Origin: an uncultured Eubacterium sp. | Lineage (GTDB): Bacteria > Bacillota > Clostridia > Lachnospirales > Lachnospiraceae | DNA length: 64,000 nucleotides | Direction of reading: 5' to 3' | NCBI GenBank assembly: GCA_945946665.1 | Contig: CAMEWO010000006.1 | Span: forward strand, 27,958 to 91,957 | Part shown: piece by piece, positions 31,640 through 41,182 of the stretch | How the letters are laid out: each line of letters opens with the position of its first letter | Position numbering within the stretch: position 1 is the stretch's first letter | Notes under the pieces: model-generated | Seen by the model: the letters and a program-made list of their open reading frames with translations, nothing else | Told to the model about the DNA's origin: nothing | Databases searched by the model: none | Made by a program: the position numbers and the translations under genes

Positions 31640-33466
31640 TTATCTTACTTCAACTTCCTTTAATGCTGCTACAAGAGCGTCATTGTCCTTCTCGTCTCTT
31701 ACTGCAAGCCTTATATACTGTTTTCCGTCACCCACCTTCTTGGTAAGGTCTTTAATAAGTATGTCCTTTTTTAACAATATACAGCACAACTCATGACCTG
31801 TAATTCCAGAAAGCTCACACATAACATAATTTGCCTGGGATGGGAACACCTTAATATATGGAATACTCTCAAGTCCCTGTACAAGCTTTGCTCTTGCAGC
31901 TCTTAACTTAACTAAAGAAGCTGCATAATCCTTATTGTACTTCTCCATAATCTGCATGTAGAATTCACCAAATGAATTGATATTCCATATGGCAACATCC
32001 TTCTTCATGTCAGCAATAACATCTGTATTACTGCTTGCCAGAATACCAAGTCTCACACCAGGCACACCGTATGATTTAGATATACTCTTAACCACATACA
32101 GTTCACTGTAAGATTCTAATATGTTATCATCCAGTAAAGACAGATCCTTAACGGCTGCTCCTTCAGGAATGTCAGCAAAATCCACAAAGCTTTCATCAAT
32201 AACAAGTTTTATTCCCTTGCTCTTGCACCAGTCAATTAATTTCTTAAGTCCATCCAATGGAATATAATTACCACTTGGATTATCAGGATTAATAAGAATC
32301 AGATTATCAACAGCATTATCGGTATAGAACTTTATAATATCATCTGCATCGTATCTGAAGCCTTCCTTTTCAGGTCTGTATCCCACAATCATTGACTTAT
32401 CATATCTGTTAGGATACTCCTCGAATGTTGGATATATACATCCAAGCTTACCTGTGAAATGTTCCATCAGAGATTTAATAAGCTCAGCTGCACCATTTCC
32501 AACAAGAACATATTCCTGTCTTATTCCGAAATTATTGGCTGCAAGAAGAGAATTAACCTCCATACCAGATGGATACTGGGCAATCAGTGTCTCGAAATTA
32601 GACTTTATCTCCTCGTTAAGCTTTTCTGGTGGATAATATGGATTAACAAGATAACAGAAATCCTTTAATCCCGGATATCTCCAGAATCCACCATATCTTC
32701 TGTTAATCTTGTCCAGCTTATCATCATCACTGTCTGCAAACAGAGACTCAGCAATATTAAGATCCTGTATATTATCTATCTCATACCACTTCTGGCCTGT
32801 CAGTCTCTTTGCACGGATTTCCTTAGTCTCAAGCATGGCAATAAGCTTAATTACTGACTCATAATACTCATTCTCGCCCATTGCCTTCTCATAGGCAGAC
32901 AGAAATGGCACGTATGTATTAGCACTGAAATGACTGCTGAACTTATATATATTAACTGTCTTATAATACTTTTCCTTCTCCGCAAACTTAAGATGCTTTC
33001 CAGGAATAAAATCAACGATGCAGTCGTCATCGTCAAGCTCCATACATGTTCCATCCATCCAGCTCTCAAACTTATCCACCAGAGCCAGAGTCTCTCTCTT
33101 ATCATCAAGCAGAACATCAATAAGACTTTCCTCGAATACCAGATCTGATTCAAGAAGAAGTGTATCCTCTGCACACAGATAATCTTTAGCAAGTGCCAGA
33201 GAATAGATATTGTTAGTCTTATCATATATTGGATTGTTGATGAACACTACTGGTGTCTTCACATTCAGAGTTCCAATATAATCAATTAACTTCTGTCCTT
33301 CGTATCCAACTACTATTACAATTCTTGATAAGCCTTTCTTATCCAGAATACGGAGTGCTCTCTCAATCATTGTCACTCCATTAACCTTAACCATGCACTT
33401 GGTATTATTGTTTGTAAGAAACTTAAGCCTTTTCCCCATACCTGCAGCCAGAATTAAACCCTGCAT
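31640..33466 (-). CDS. Fusion: LicC-like nucleotidyltransferase + fold-type I PLP enzyme (HisC/CobD-like)
   Basis: ATG at 33466 with AGGAGAG SD; MQGLILAAGMGKRLKFLTNNNTKCMVKVNG; C-term VGNGAAELIKSL, INPDNPSGNYIPLDGL, VIDESFVDFAD, SISKSYGVPGVRLGILA. Confidence 0.9.
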   Translation of the reverse strand: MQGLILAAGMGKRLKFLTNNNTKCMVKVNGVTMIERALRILDKKGLSRIVIVVGYEGQKLIDYIGTLNVKTPVVFINNPIYDKTNNIYSLALAKDYLCAEDTLLLESDLVFEESLIDVLLDDKRETLALVDKFESWMDGTCMELDDDDCIVDFIPGKHLKFAEKEKYYKTVNIYKFSSHFSANTYVPFLSAYEKAMGENEYYESVIKLIAMLETKEIRAKRLTGQKWYEIDNIQDLNIAESLFADSDDDKLDKINRRYGGFWRYPGLKDFCYLVNPYYPPEKLNEEIKSNFETLIAQYPSGMEVNSLLAANNFGIRQEYVLVGNGAAELIKSLMEHFTGKLGCIYPTFEEYPNRYDKSMIVGYRPEKEGFRYDADDIIKFYTDNAVDNLILINPDNPSGNYIPLDGLKKLIDWCKSKGIKLVIDESFVDFADIPEGAAVKDLSLLDDNILESYSELYVVKSISKSYGVPGVRLGILASSNTDVIADMKKDVAIWNINSFGEFYMQIMEKYNKDYAASLVKLRAARAKLVQGLESIPYIKVFPSQANYVMCELSGITGHELCCILLKKDILIKDLTKKVGDGKQYIRLAVRDEKDNDALVAALKEVEVR

Positions 33467-33523
33467 ACCTTTGCTCTCCTTTGGTAATCTAATTATTTCA
33501 ACCCATAAATAAAATGTTACATG

Positions 33524-33567
33524 AAAAAAAGTGTGAAAAACCAACGGATTTCAAAAGCTTTTCACAC
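33524..33567 (-). terminator. Leader terminator-like hairpin just downstream of the promoter
   Basis: Minus GTGTGAAAA-N19-TTTTCACAC followed by TTTTTTT. Confidence 0.55.
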
Positions 33568-33578
33568 ATTTTTCACAT

Positions 33579-33607
33579 ATTTTACTCTTTATTTACTGTA
33601 CTGTCAA
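33579..33607 (-). promoter_or_regulatory. Sigma-A promoter for NTase-PLP/licD/flippase unit
   Basis: Minus TTGACA-17 nt-TAAAAT. Confidence 0.75.
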
Positions 33608-33639
33608 TGGTGTCAGTATTGTTATAATCTCCCAAAGGG

Positions 33640-35445
33640 TTAAAACTTTATAAAATACAGATTTCCATTGTCACTGGATATAAAGCTGCCTCCTGCGGCA
33701 CCTTCCAGTCCAGTCTTTAATTCAGAAAATTCCTCATCCAGATATGCTCTTCTGTCCACATATATGCCGGCAAACCCCTGTTCCTTTAGATACTTTACCA
33801 TATCGCCATAACTCATCTCTGAAACATTCTTATTCCACTTATCCTCTTCTCTTCCCTTGATAGAGCCATAGCTCCATCTTAAGGTATCAGAGTGAACAAA
33901 TCCAACATACAGATGATAATCCCACATATCATTTACCGGACCAAATTCCGGATATTCATGGTACGGAAGCTGGTAAACCATAGCTCCTTCATCAAGCTGG
34001 TTCTCAATTCTTTCCACAAAATCCTTATCACTTGCATATTCTTCCCTGATAGTATCATAAGGAGGAGTTGCAAGATTCGGACATCCTTCCCATATACTGA
34101 ATATACATGCAAGGCCAAAAACGCCATAAACAATATATATAAGGATACCTTTAAGCACTTTCTTTGCATTGATAACTTCCACAAGCCTGTCCATGCATAA
34201 TGCCACCGCAAGAATTGCCACATATTCAATAAATATTGAAATTCTGTTGTATCCCCGAAGCAACGGACTTACAAAGAATGCAAACATTGCACCAATTCCG
34301 CCTATTGTTCCAAGCAGCACCATGGCAATATTAAGCTCTGACAGATACCCCAATCTTTTACTTAATATTCCATCCTTTCCATCTCTCCTTGCAAAAAGCC
34401 ACAATCCAAGAATTATGAATCCTATCATTCCAATTATTCCCAGATACGCTGTAGAATTCTCATTTACAAGAAAAGCTGCATCATTGTAATAATCAATATA
34501 CTTATCGTACAGTCCATGTCCATTAACAGGCATGAAAAGCTGGGCAATCTTTAAGCCATACAGCTCTGCCTGCTCAAATCCCGAACGGTCGATAGCAGCG
34601 CTGTTGCTTCCGTTAATCAGTGTGTATATTTTCCCTGGCAGAATACTTAACACCACGAAAAAGCATACCATAACAGTAGCAATTACGCCTCTTAACCCCT
34701 GCCGTATCTTACCTGTCTTTAACAGCTTGGATATGGCAGTTACAAGGAATATGAAGCATGTAAAGAATGGATAATAAGCTATACCATTATTTGCAATCAA
34801 AAATGTAAAAAACAGAACCACATAATTAATCTTTCTCTTGAAGAAATTCCTGTCTGGTACAAGAACATCATCTCTTTCATATATCCACAGGCATATAAGG
34901 ATTGAAAGAGGAACGAAGTAACATTCAGTAAGAACGATGTGTCCTATATTTCTGTACAGCATATATGGGGATACCGCAAATACAGATGAGGCAAGTGCAT
35001 TTGTCCAGCAGTTTATCTTCATATTTCTCATTACAAAATATGAGATAATCCCTGCCATAAAATATATAGACAAATACGTAAGATTCATAGCTGCCGCTGC
35101 ACTTCCGGTTATAACGGCGAATATTTTCATAATCAGCAGGCCCACATTATGCATCATGGATGATGTAAAATCATAGTACTGTACGGTAAAAGGTGCTCCC
35201 AGCCTGTCAGATGTCATGTTCCATCCCTGCTCTGTAAACTGCTTGGCGTTTACAAGAACCCCCATATCATCGCCACCGAAATATGACATTGGAATATTAA
35301 TATCCAGCTGGCTTAAATCCATGAGATGATAAAGCATTGCAAATATTATTACAATCATCAGTAAAAAGCTGCAATAATCCTGCCATTTATTTTTAAAATG
35401 CTCACCAAGCTTTGATTTCATATGTCTTATCCTTTCTTCATTCAT
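33640..35445 (-). CDS. Polytopic membrane protein, GT-C/YfhO-like
   Basis: 601 aa multi-TM; IPMSYFGGDDMGVLVNAKQFTEQGWNMTSDRLGAPFTVQYYDF. Confidence 0.75.
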   Translation of the reverse strand: MNEERIRHMKSKLGEHFKNKWQDYCSFLLMIVIIFAMLYHLMDLSQLDINIPMSYFGGDDMGVLVNAKQFTEQGWNMTSDRLGAPFTVQYYDFTSSMMHNVGLLIMKIFAVITGSAAAAMNLTYLSIYFMAGIISYFVMRNMKINCWTNALASSVFAVSPYMLYRNIGHIVLTECYFVPLSILICLWIYERDDVLVPDRNFFKRKINYVVLFFTFLIANNGIAYYPFFTCFIFLVTAISKLLKTGKIRQGLRGVIATVMVCFFVVLSILPGKIYTLINGSNSAAIDRSGFEQAELYGLKIAQLFMPVNGHGLYDKYIDYYNDAAFLVNENSTAYLGIIGMIGFIILGLWLFARRDGKDGILSKRLGYLSELNIAMVLLGTIGGIGAMFAFFVSPLLRGYNRISIFIEYVAILAVALCMDRLVEVINAKKVLKGILIYIVYGVFGLACIFSIWEGCPNLATPPYDTIREEYASDKDFVERIENQLDEGAMVYQLPYHEYPEFGPVNDMWDYHLYVGFVHSDTLRWSYGSIKGREEDKWNKNVSEMSYGDMVKYLKEQGFAGIYVDRRAYLDEEFSELKTGLEGAAGGSFISSDNGNLYFIKF

Positions 35446-37241
35446 TCTCCAATAACAATACTGTTAATATCAATATCCACAGGAAACTTGAACCTGATTA
35501 CCTTTCCATATCTTCCTGTCTTAATCACATTGCCATCAGCAGTATCAACTCTTACTCTTGTGCCTGAAGAATCCTTACATGTAAATACTTCAGGCGAATA
35601 ATCATACAGAAACATATCCATTGAATCAGAATATATACAAAAACTGTAACCATCTTCTCCAAGCTTTAAATCTAATTCATTACAATCTGCCAGCACTACA
35701 TACCATTTTGCAAGATGACTTAATGTCTTAAATCCACTGCTTTTCATTGTATCATAAAGCTGTTTTAATTCGGCGCTTTCACCTTTGTTTGTATATATAT
35801 CATCCCAGCCTACAACATTATTCTTCCTCTTAAGCCATGTTGTATATGCCCTGTTGGTATAATCCGGATCTAAGGTATACGTAGCATAAGATGTATCCAG
35901 AACATATTCCATCCCGATATCATCAAGAAGTCCCGCATCAATACTGTCTTTCATTGTATCAACATCGTTCTGGTAAAACGTATCTGCATCCTGAACAGAG
36001 TAACTTCCAACAATACTGTCAAAGGCAAATGTAAGTGTTATAAGAAATGCTGCAGCCACATTAAAGCATACAAACCAATTCCTGTTACCCAGTAACCTGC
36101 TGCTAATGTAAATTATAACAACGGCTAATATAAGAGAAAGGCCCCAGCTGCCAAAATATGCAGGAATATAACCTTTAAACCACTCTACTTCCTTCTGATA
36201 TTTAACTGATATACTGATAAGAACTGATGGCATAACGATTAATATGGTGCCTAACACAGCCATACCACCCAGGTTCCTTACCTTTTCATCATTCATATAT
36301 ATAAGCACGAGGATTAATGCTGCAAACAAAAGTATATATGACAGGACCTCTGAAAAACCCACATTATTTTTAATGAAATCTACCCACTCAACAAAACTAA
36401 GCTGATGCAAATCTGTTATTGCAGCTCCCAATCCTACCGAACCTGAACATTGCTTAAGGAATGTAGGAATAATCTTACCAGGAGACATGTTAGGTGTAGC
36501 TCCATCATAATCTCCTGAAGCTAGAAATCTTGCAACAATATTTGCAATACACCATATAATTTCAATAATTATCTGTGGAAGTCCAGTTTTAATTGACTTC
36601 CAGAAATGTTTTTTTACATAATCCCATCCATCAATACATACTAAGGCAACAATAAAACACAAACATAATACATATGCTGCCTCATATATGCCAAGAGAAA
36701 TAAACCAGAATATACAGCTTGCAACCTGAAATCTTACTTTTCCGGTTTTTCTGTAACGGATATATGAATACACTGCAAGAAGAACCATCAGAAGACAGAA
36801 CTGCACAAGTCCATGGAATGCATACACACCTGTATAGTATGTTGCTCTAAGAGAAATAACAGCAGGGAAAATTAAAACAGTAAGATATTTTAGTCTTTTG
36901 GAGTCTGTTAACTCTCCTATTATCCCTCCTAATACTAATCCATCAAGAAACATTGCACCAACAATCATACCCTTATACACTATAAGAGGAAGATAATTCA
37001 ATGCAAAGTTACTGTAAAACGAAAATATCAGTATCCTTCCATATGATGTAACCCATCTTTCAATGTCTCCAAGCACCATTTTTCCGATTGTAGTGTCATT
37101 ATTAATTGCCACTCCCAGATCAACAGAACTCCACATATCATCAAACATGTAACCACTTGTAATCACCAGCTTGAAACACAGTATATACATTATGGCAATG
37201 GAAATCCACATTATATATTTTCTGTAATTATTCCTTATCAT
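35442..37241 (-). CDS. Polytopic membrane protein, GtrII/GT-C-like
   Basis: 599 aa multi-TM; SGYMFDDMWSSVDLGVAINNDTTIGKMVLGDIERWVTSYGRILIFSFYS. Confidence 0.7.
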   Translation of the reverse strand: MIRNNYRKYIMWISIAIMYILCFKLVITSGYMFDDMWSSVDLGVAINNDTTIGKMVLGDIERWVTSYGRILIFSFYSNFALNYLPLIVYKGMIVGAMFLDGLVLGGIIGELTDSKRLKYLTVLIFPAVISLRATYYTGVYAFHGLVQFCLLMVLLAVYSYIRYRKTGKVRFQVASCIFWFISLGIYEAAYVLCLCFIVALVCIDGWDYVKKHFWKSIKTGLPQIIIEIIWCIANIVARFLASGDYDGATPNMSPGKIIPTFLKQCSGSVGLGAAITDLHQLSFVEWVDFIKNNVGFSEVLSYILLFAALILVLIYMNDEKVRNLGGMAVLGTILIVMPSVLISISVKYQKEVEWFKGYIPAYFGSWGLSLILAVVIIYISSRLLGNRNWFVCFNVAAAFLITLTFAFDSIVGSYSVQDADTFYQNDVDTMKDSIDAGLLDDIGMEYVLDTSYATYTLDPDYTNRAYTTWLKRKNNVVGWDDIYTNKGESAELKQLYDTMKSSGFKTLSHLAKWYVVLADCNELDLKLGEDGYSFCIYSDSMDMFLYDYSPEVFTCKDSSGTRVRVDTADGNVIKTGRYGKVIRFKFPVDIDINSIVIGE

Positions 37242-38421
37242 CAGAATTCTTTCCTACTCTCTCAATAATCCTGTCGAACTTCTTCATAATGTCATCCCAC
37301 TGGAAGTAGTCCTCCACATATTTTCTGGCATTCTTACACATGATGGCGTATTCTTCAGGATGTTCCATCATATAGTTGATGCATCCCTCAAATTCGAAAT
37401 AATTCTTATAATACAGACCACCATTACTCTTCACACAATGACCTTTTAACACATCACATATTCCGTTCACAATTACAGGAACAGAAAGTGTCATTGCCTC
37501 AAGAACAGAGATAGAAAGGCTTTCAAACTTTGATGGAAGTATAAGTGCCTTGGCACCTTTAATACCATCAAACTTGTCCTCCTCACTTACGAATCCAAGA
37601 CTAATAATATCCGGACTCTTAGGAATATCGCATACAGCCTTTCCCATAAGAACCAGCTTTAAATCACTCTTTACTCTTCTCTTATACTCAATGAAATACT
37701 TAAAAAGCCTTGGGCAGTCCTTGCCCTCATCAATACGCCCCACATATATAAGATAATTATCAAGGTTGTATTTCTTCTTAAATCTTTCGCTGTCCACAAC
37801 CTCTGGAACCTCAACACCAACGCCCATAACCTCGTATGGTACATTTTCATTGTGGAAGATTGAATGAACCAGGTCCTTTTCCTCATCTGTTAAGAAAACA
37901 AATGCATCTGCTGCCCCGAACACCTTCTTATACATATCAAAATGTATGAAAGGCTCCTGATGGGCTGTAGGTATGAATATTGCCTTGTTCTTAATTCTTA
38001 CTATACTCTTTACAGCAGTATAATACAGGTATGTTACAACAATTATTGCCTCATACTCATCCTGATGCTTGTCCACATACTCCACCAGATCAGGACAGTA
38101 TGGTCCCATATGTTCAATCCACTGCTCTGATATCTCCTCCTCAATGTGAGGGTTGGAAAGCATCATTGAATCCAATGCAGAGAATACCTTGGGTTCACGC
38201 TCATGGAGAGTCTTGAATCTTCTTACTGTAACACCATTAATCTGCTCCACGCCTTCGTTGTAGTAATTAGACCACTTAACATACTCCACTGCACATGAAG
38301 TCAGCACTTCCACATCATATTTTGCAATCAGTCTCTCGGCAATCTGTCTTGAATACAGCTCTGAGCCTCCGTTAACCTCCAGGCCATATCTCTGGTTGAT
38401 AATAGCAATTTTCTTCTTCAT
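37228..38421 (-). CDS. Glycosyltransferase family 4
   Basis: NQRYGLEVNGGSELYSRQIAERL; YVGRIDEGKDCPRLFKYF; LPSKFESLSISVLEAMTLSVPVI. Confidence 0.9.
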   Translation of the reverse strand: MKKKIAIINQRYGLEVNGGSELYSRQIAERLIAKYDVEVLTSCAVEYVKWSNYYNEGVEQINGVTVRRFKTLHEREPKVFSALDSMMLSNPHIEEEISEQWIEHMGPYCPDLVEYVDKHQDEYEAIIVVTYLYYTAVKSIVRIKNKAIFIPTAHQEPFIHFDMYKKVFGAADAFVFLTDEEKDLVHSIFHNENVPYEVMGVGVEVPEVVDSERFKKKYNLDNYLIYVGRIDEGKDCPRLFKYFIEYKRRVKSDLKLVLMGKAVCDIPKSPDIISLGFVSEEDKFDGIKGAKALILPSKFESLSISVLEAMTLSVPVIVNGICDVLKGHCVKSNGGLYYKNYFEFEGCINYMMEHPEEYAIMCKNARKYVEDYFQWDDIMKKFDRIIERVGKNSDDKE

Positions 38422-38436
38422 AACATCCTATCCTCT

Positions 38437-39615
38437 CTACTGAAAGGCCTCCATAAGTTTATCTGTAATAATGTCCCATTTAAAGTTATCTAATACGAAT
38501 TGTCTTCCGTTCATACCCATTCTGTGGGCAGTTTCCTGATTATCAAGGATATAATTAACGCAGCCTTCAAACTGGAAATAATCCTGAAAATACAATCCGC
38601 CATTAGAACGTTTTGCAAAATCTGTAGTTACCTCACATCCTGTGTGGACAAGAACAGGTCTTTCACACAGCCAGCTTTCCATAATAACAAGGGAAAAGCT
38701 CTCATGTAATGAAGGCTGGCAGAGCAGCTCTGCTCCTGCGTAGGCATCGAATTTAAGCTGTGGTTCAAGGAATCCCATATTGATAATGTCATCCCTGCTC
38801 TCCTCCGGGATAGTAACTTCGCCGCCACCAATCATAACAAGCTTAAGATTACTGCGTTCCGGATTTCTTTTCTTGTATTCTGCAAAATACTTTATCAGTG
38901 TATATATATTTTTACTCTCATCCTTCCTACCTGCATAGAGTATATAAGGATAATCTATATTGAATTCTTTTCTGAACCTGTCCCCATCATACTGGAATTC
39001 TGTATCCACTCCTGCTCCAACAACAGTTTGTTTTACCCCGGACAGCTTAAACAGCTTATTTGCCAGCTGTTTTTCCGGTTCTGACAGATATATCATACCT
39101 GCAGCTTCAGAGTACACCTCCCTGAAAGTCTGGAAGTAGGCATAACACTCATCATGGAGACATGGGATAAGAATTGACTTGTATGGACATGCCCTCACTC
39201 CCTCATATGTGGTAGTAAACATATATGGAATATATATGAACCTGTGATATTCCTCACTGTGGTCCTTAATATATTCAAACAAATCAGGGCTGTTTACCAT
39301 TTCCCTTAAAAATGTCTCTTCTTCATCGTAGGTAATGCTCTCACCCCTTAACAGCTTACCATTAATGCTGTGAAACAGAAGGCTGTTCCCCTGTCTTACC
39401 TTAAATCTTCTCACAGGAATTCCTTCTACCTCCTCCAGACCTTCCTTGAAATAATTTACTGTCCAGTCCGAAGTAAATTCCTTGACGCAGGTGGTAAGAA
39501 CCTCTAATTCCACACCCTTCTTATGAAGATGCTCAACTATTCCCTTTAATTCCAGTTCCGCTCCACCTCTTATGTCCTTGTGGTACCACGGAATAACAAA
39601 TCCTAATTTTTTCAT
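38437..39615 (-). CDS. Glycosyltransferase family 4
   Basis: PWYHKDIRGGAELELKGIVEHL; YAGRKDESKNIYTLIKYF; QPSLHESFSLVIMESWLCERPVLV. Confidence 0.9.
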   Translation of the reverse strand: MKKLGFVIPWYHKDIRGGAELELKGIVEHLHKKGVELEVLTTCVKEFTSDWTVNYFKEGLEEVEGIPVRRFKVRQGNSLLFHSINGKLLRGESITYDEEETFLREMVNSPDLFEYIKDHSEEYHRFIYIPYMFTTTYEGVRACPYKSILIPCLHDECYAYFQTFREVYSEAAGMIYLSEPEKQLANKLFKLSGVKQTVVGAGVDTEFQYDGDRFRKEFNIDYPYILYAGRKDESKNIYTLIKYFAEYKKRNPERSNLKLVMIGGGEVTIPEESRDDIINMGFLEPQLKFDAYAGAELLCQPSLHESFSLVIMESWLCERPVLVHTGCEVTTDFAKRSNGGLYFQDYFQFEGCVNYILDNQETAHRMGMNGRQFVLDNFKWDIITDKLMEAFQ

Positions 39616-39651
39616 GATTAATCACCATTTCTAATGGATTTACAGTTAATT

Positions 39652-40734
39652 CTAATTACCATTACTTCCAATAAATGAAACTAAATATTTTTTAAATTTA
39701 TCTGCAACAGCCTCATAACGGAAATCATTTACCCTTTCATTCTGAAGCCTTATTATTTCTTTTCTTAAATCATTATCTGTCACTACTCTGTCAATGCACC
39801 CTGCAGCAACTAAAGGGTCACTGCTTTCAAGTATCATCCCCTGGTTATTCATAGTTTCAGGAATTGCTGTTGTACCATATGCAATTACAGGCACCTGAAG
39901 CATCATGGACTCTACTATTGGTACACAGAATCCCTCGTGCTCACTCATGCACAGGAACACATCTGCCAGCTTGTAACATGCCAGTATCTCATCGAATTTA
40001 ATGTGCCCTGTAAATACAACATCCTCCCCTATTCCCAGTTTGTTTACATACTTCATTAATCTTAAGTAGTATGCATCCTCTTCTTTATAAGAACCGGCAA
40101 GAATTAGCCGGGAATTCTTATTATACAGCTTTTTGTAATAATAGAATGCTGCAATAACATTCTCATGCTTCTTATTAGGTGCCACTCTTCCTGTAAAGAG
40201 AATATTAGTCTTATTATCCCTGAAGTCCTTCATAAAATGCCGTGATGGCTTTCTCTTATAATCCTCCATTGGGATAACGATTGGAAGTACATCTATCTTA
40301 CACTTATATCCCATATTAATCAGGTCGTTCTTGTTGAAGGTTGACACCGCAAGACAATAATCAACCTTATCTGCAAGATATTTTGCCCCCTCAAGACCAT
40401 ATTTACATATCTGGCAGAATCTTTCATCATTGCCTTTAAAGAATTCAGGAGGAGTGACATTATGATATACCATAATTTTTCTGCACTTGAATCTTGCAAT
40501 GTCATAATTAAGCTTTGTTCCTGTGGAAAAATGATATATAAGCACATCCGATTTATCCAATGTGCCAATCTTCTCAACAGGCTGGGCAACTCCCCTCTTA
40601 ACATTGGAAACAATGCTTTCTGCATATATTCCTGTGGAATAACCCATGCTTTTTATTACCTTCTCGAATGCCACTGCATCATTACTTACAGCATCACCAT
40701 TAGCAATGGTGGATAATACCTGGATAACTCTCAT
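39652..40734 (-). CDS. Glycosyltransferase family 4
   Basis: LFTGRVAPNKKHENVIAAFYYYKK; SEHEGFCVPIVESMMLQVPVIAY. Confidence 0.9.
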   Translation of the reverse strand: MRVIQVLSTIANGDAVSNDAVAFEKVIKSMGYSTGIYAESIVSNVKRGVAQPVEKIGTLDKSDVLIYHFSTGTKLNYDIARFKCRKIMVYHNVTPPEFFKGNDERFCQICKYGLEGAKYLADKVDYCLAVSTFNKNDLINMGYKCKIDVLPIVIPMEDYKRKPSRHFMKDFRDNKTNILFTGRVAPNKKHENVIAAFYYYKKLYNKNSRLILAGSYKEEDAYYLRLMKYVNKLGIGEDVVFTGHIKFDEILACYKLADVFLCMSEHEGFCVPIVESMMLQVPVIAYGTTAIPETMNNQGMILESSDPLVAAGCIDRVVTDNDLRKEIIRLQNERVNDFRYEAVADKFKKYLVSFIGSNGN

Positions 40735-40746
40735 GTTGATAATCCT

Positions 40747-41166
40747 TTACTGTTTATTAGACTCTGATTCTAATTGCGAAATCTTTGCTTTCAATTCTTC
40801 AATTTCTTTTTCCTGCTGGTCAATATAACAGTTCATCTGGTTCATCATACGCACTACAGATGCATTGAAGCCATCCTGTGCCATAACAATAGGCTCTACA
40901 AAGAAATATACCAGCTTTCTTATAACCTTTCTTATGAATACCCTTATTCTGCCTCCCTGAAGTGGTCTGTAAGGGTTAACATTCCATTCATGATTAGCAA
41001 CATACAGGTCTTCCTTAAACTGTAGCTTGTCAAACTTAACAACATTCATTGAACTGACATCAACAACCACATCATCGAAACTAAGCAGATCATTAGTGTA
41101 GCCTTTGGCATTAATATCAGCCTTGATCTGCTTCATAATCTCTTCAACATTAATATTATTTTCCAT
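40747..41166 (-). CDS. Small hypothetical protein with C-terminal coiled coil
   Basis: 139 aa; INVEEIMKQIKADINAKGY ... QQEKEIEELKAKISQLESESNKQ; tightly packed in the operon. Confidence 0.75.
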   Translation of the reverse strand: MENNINVEEIMKQIKADINAKGYTNDLLSFDDVVVDVSSMNVVKFDKLQFKEDLYVANHEWNVNPYRPLQGGRIRVFIRKVIRKLVYFFVEPIVMAQDGFNASVVRMMNQMNCYIDQQEKEIEELKAKISQLESESNKQ

Positions 41167-41182
41167 ATTAGCCTCCGTTCAA

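Noticed and set aside
31640-33466. Phosphonate (PntC-type) cytidylyltransferase-transaminase fusion
   Set aside because: No PEP mutase or phosphonopyruvate decarboxylase in the window, and the PLP domain looks HisC/CobD-like rather than class V AEP transaminase. Kept only as an alternative to test.
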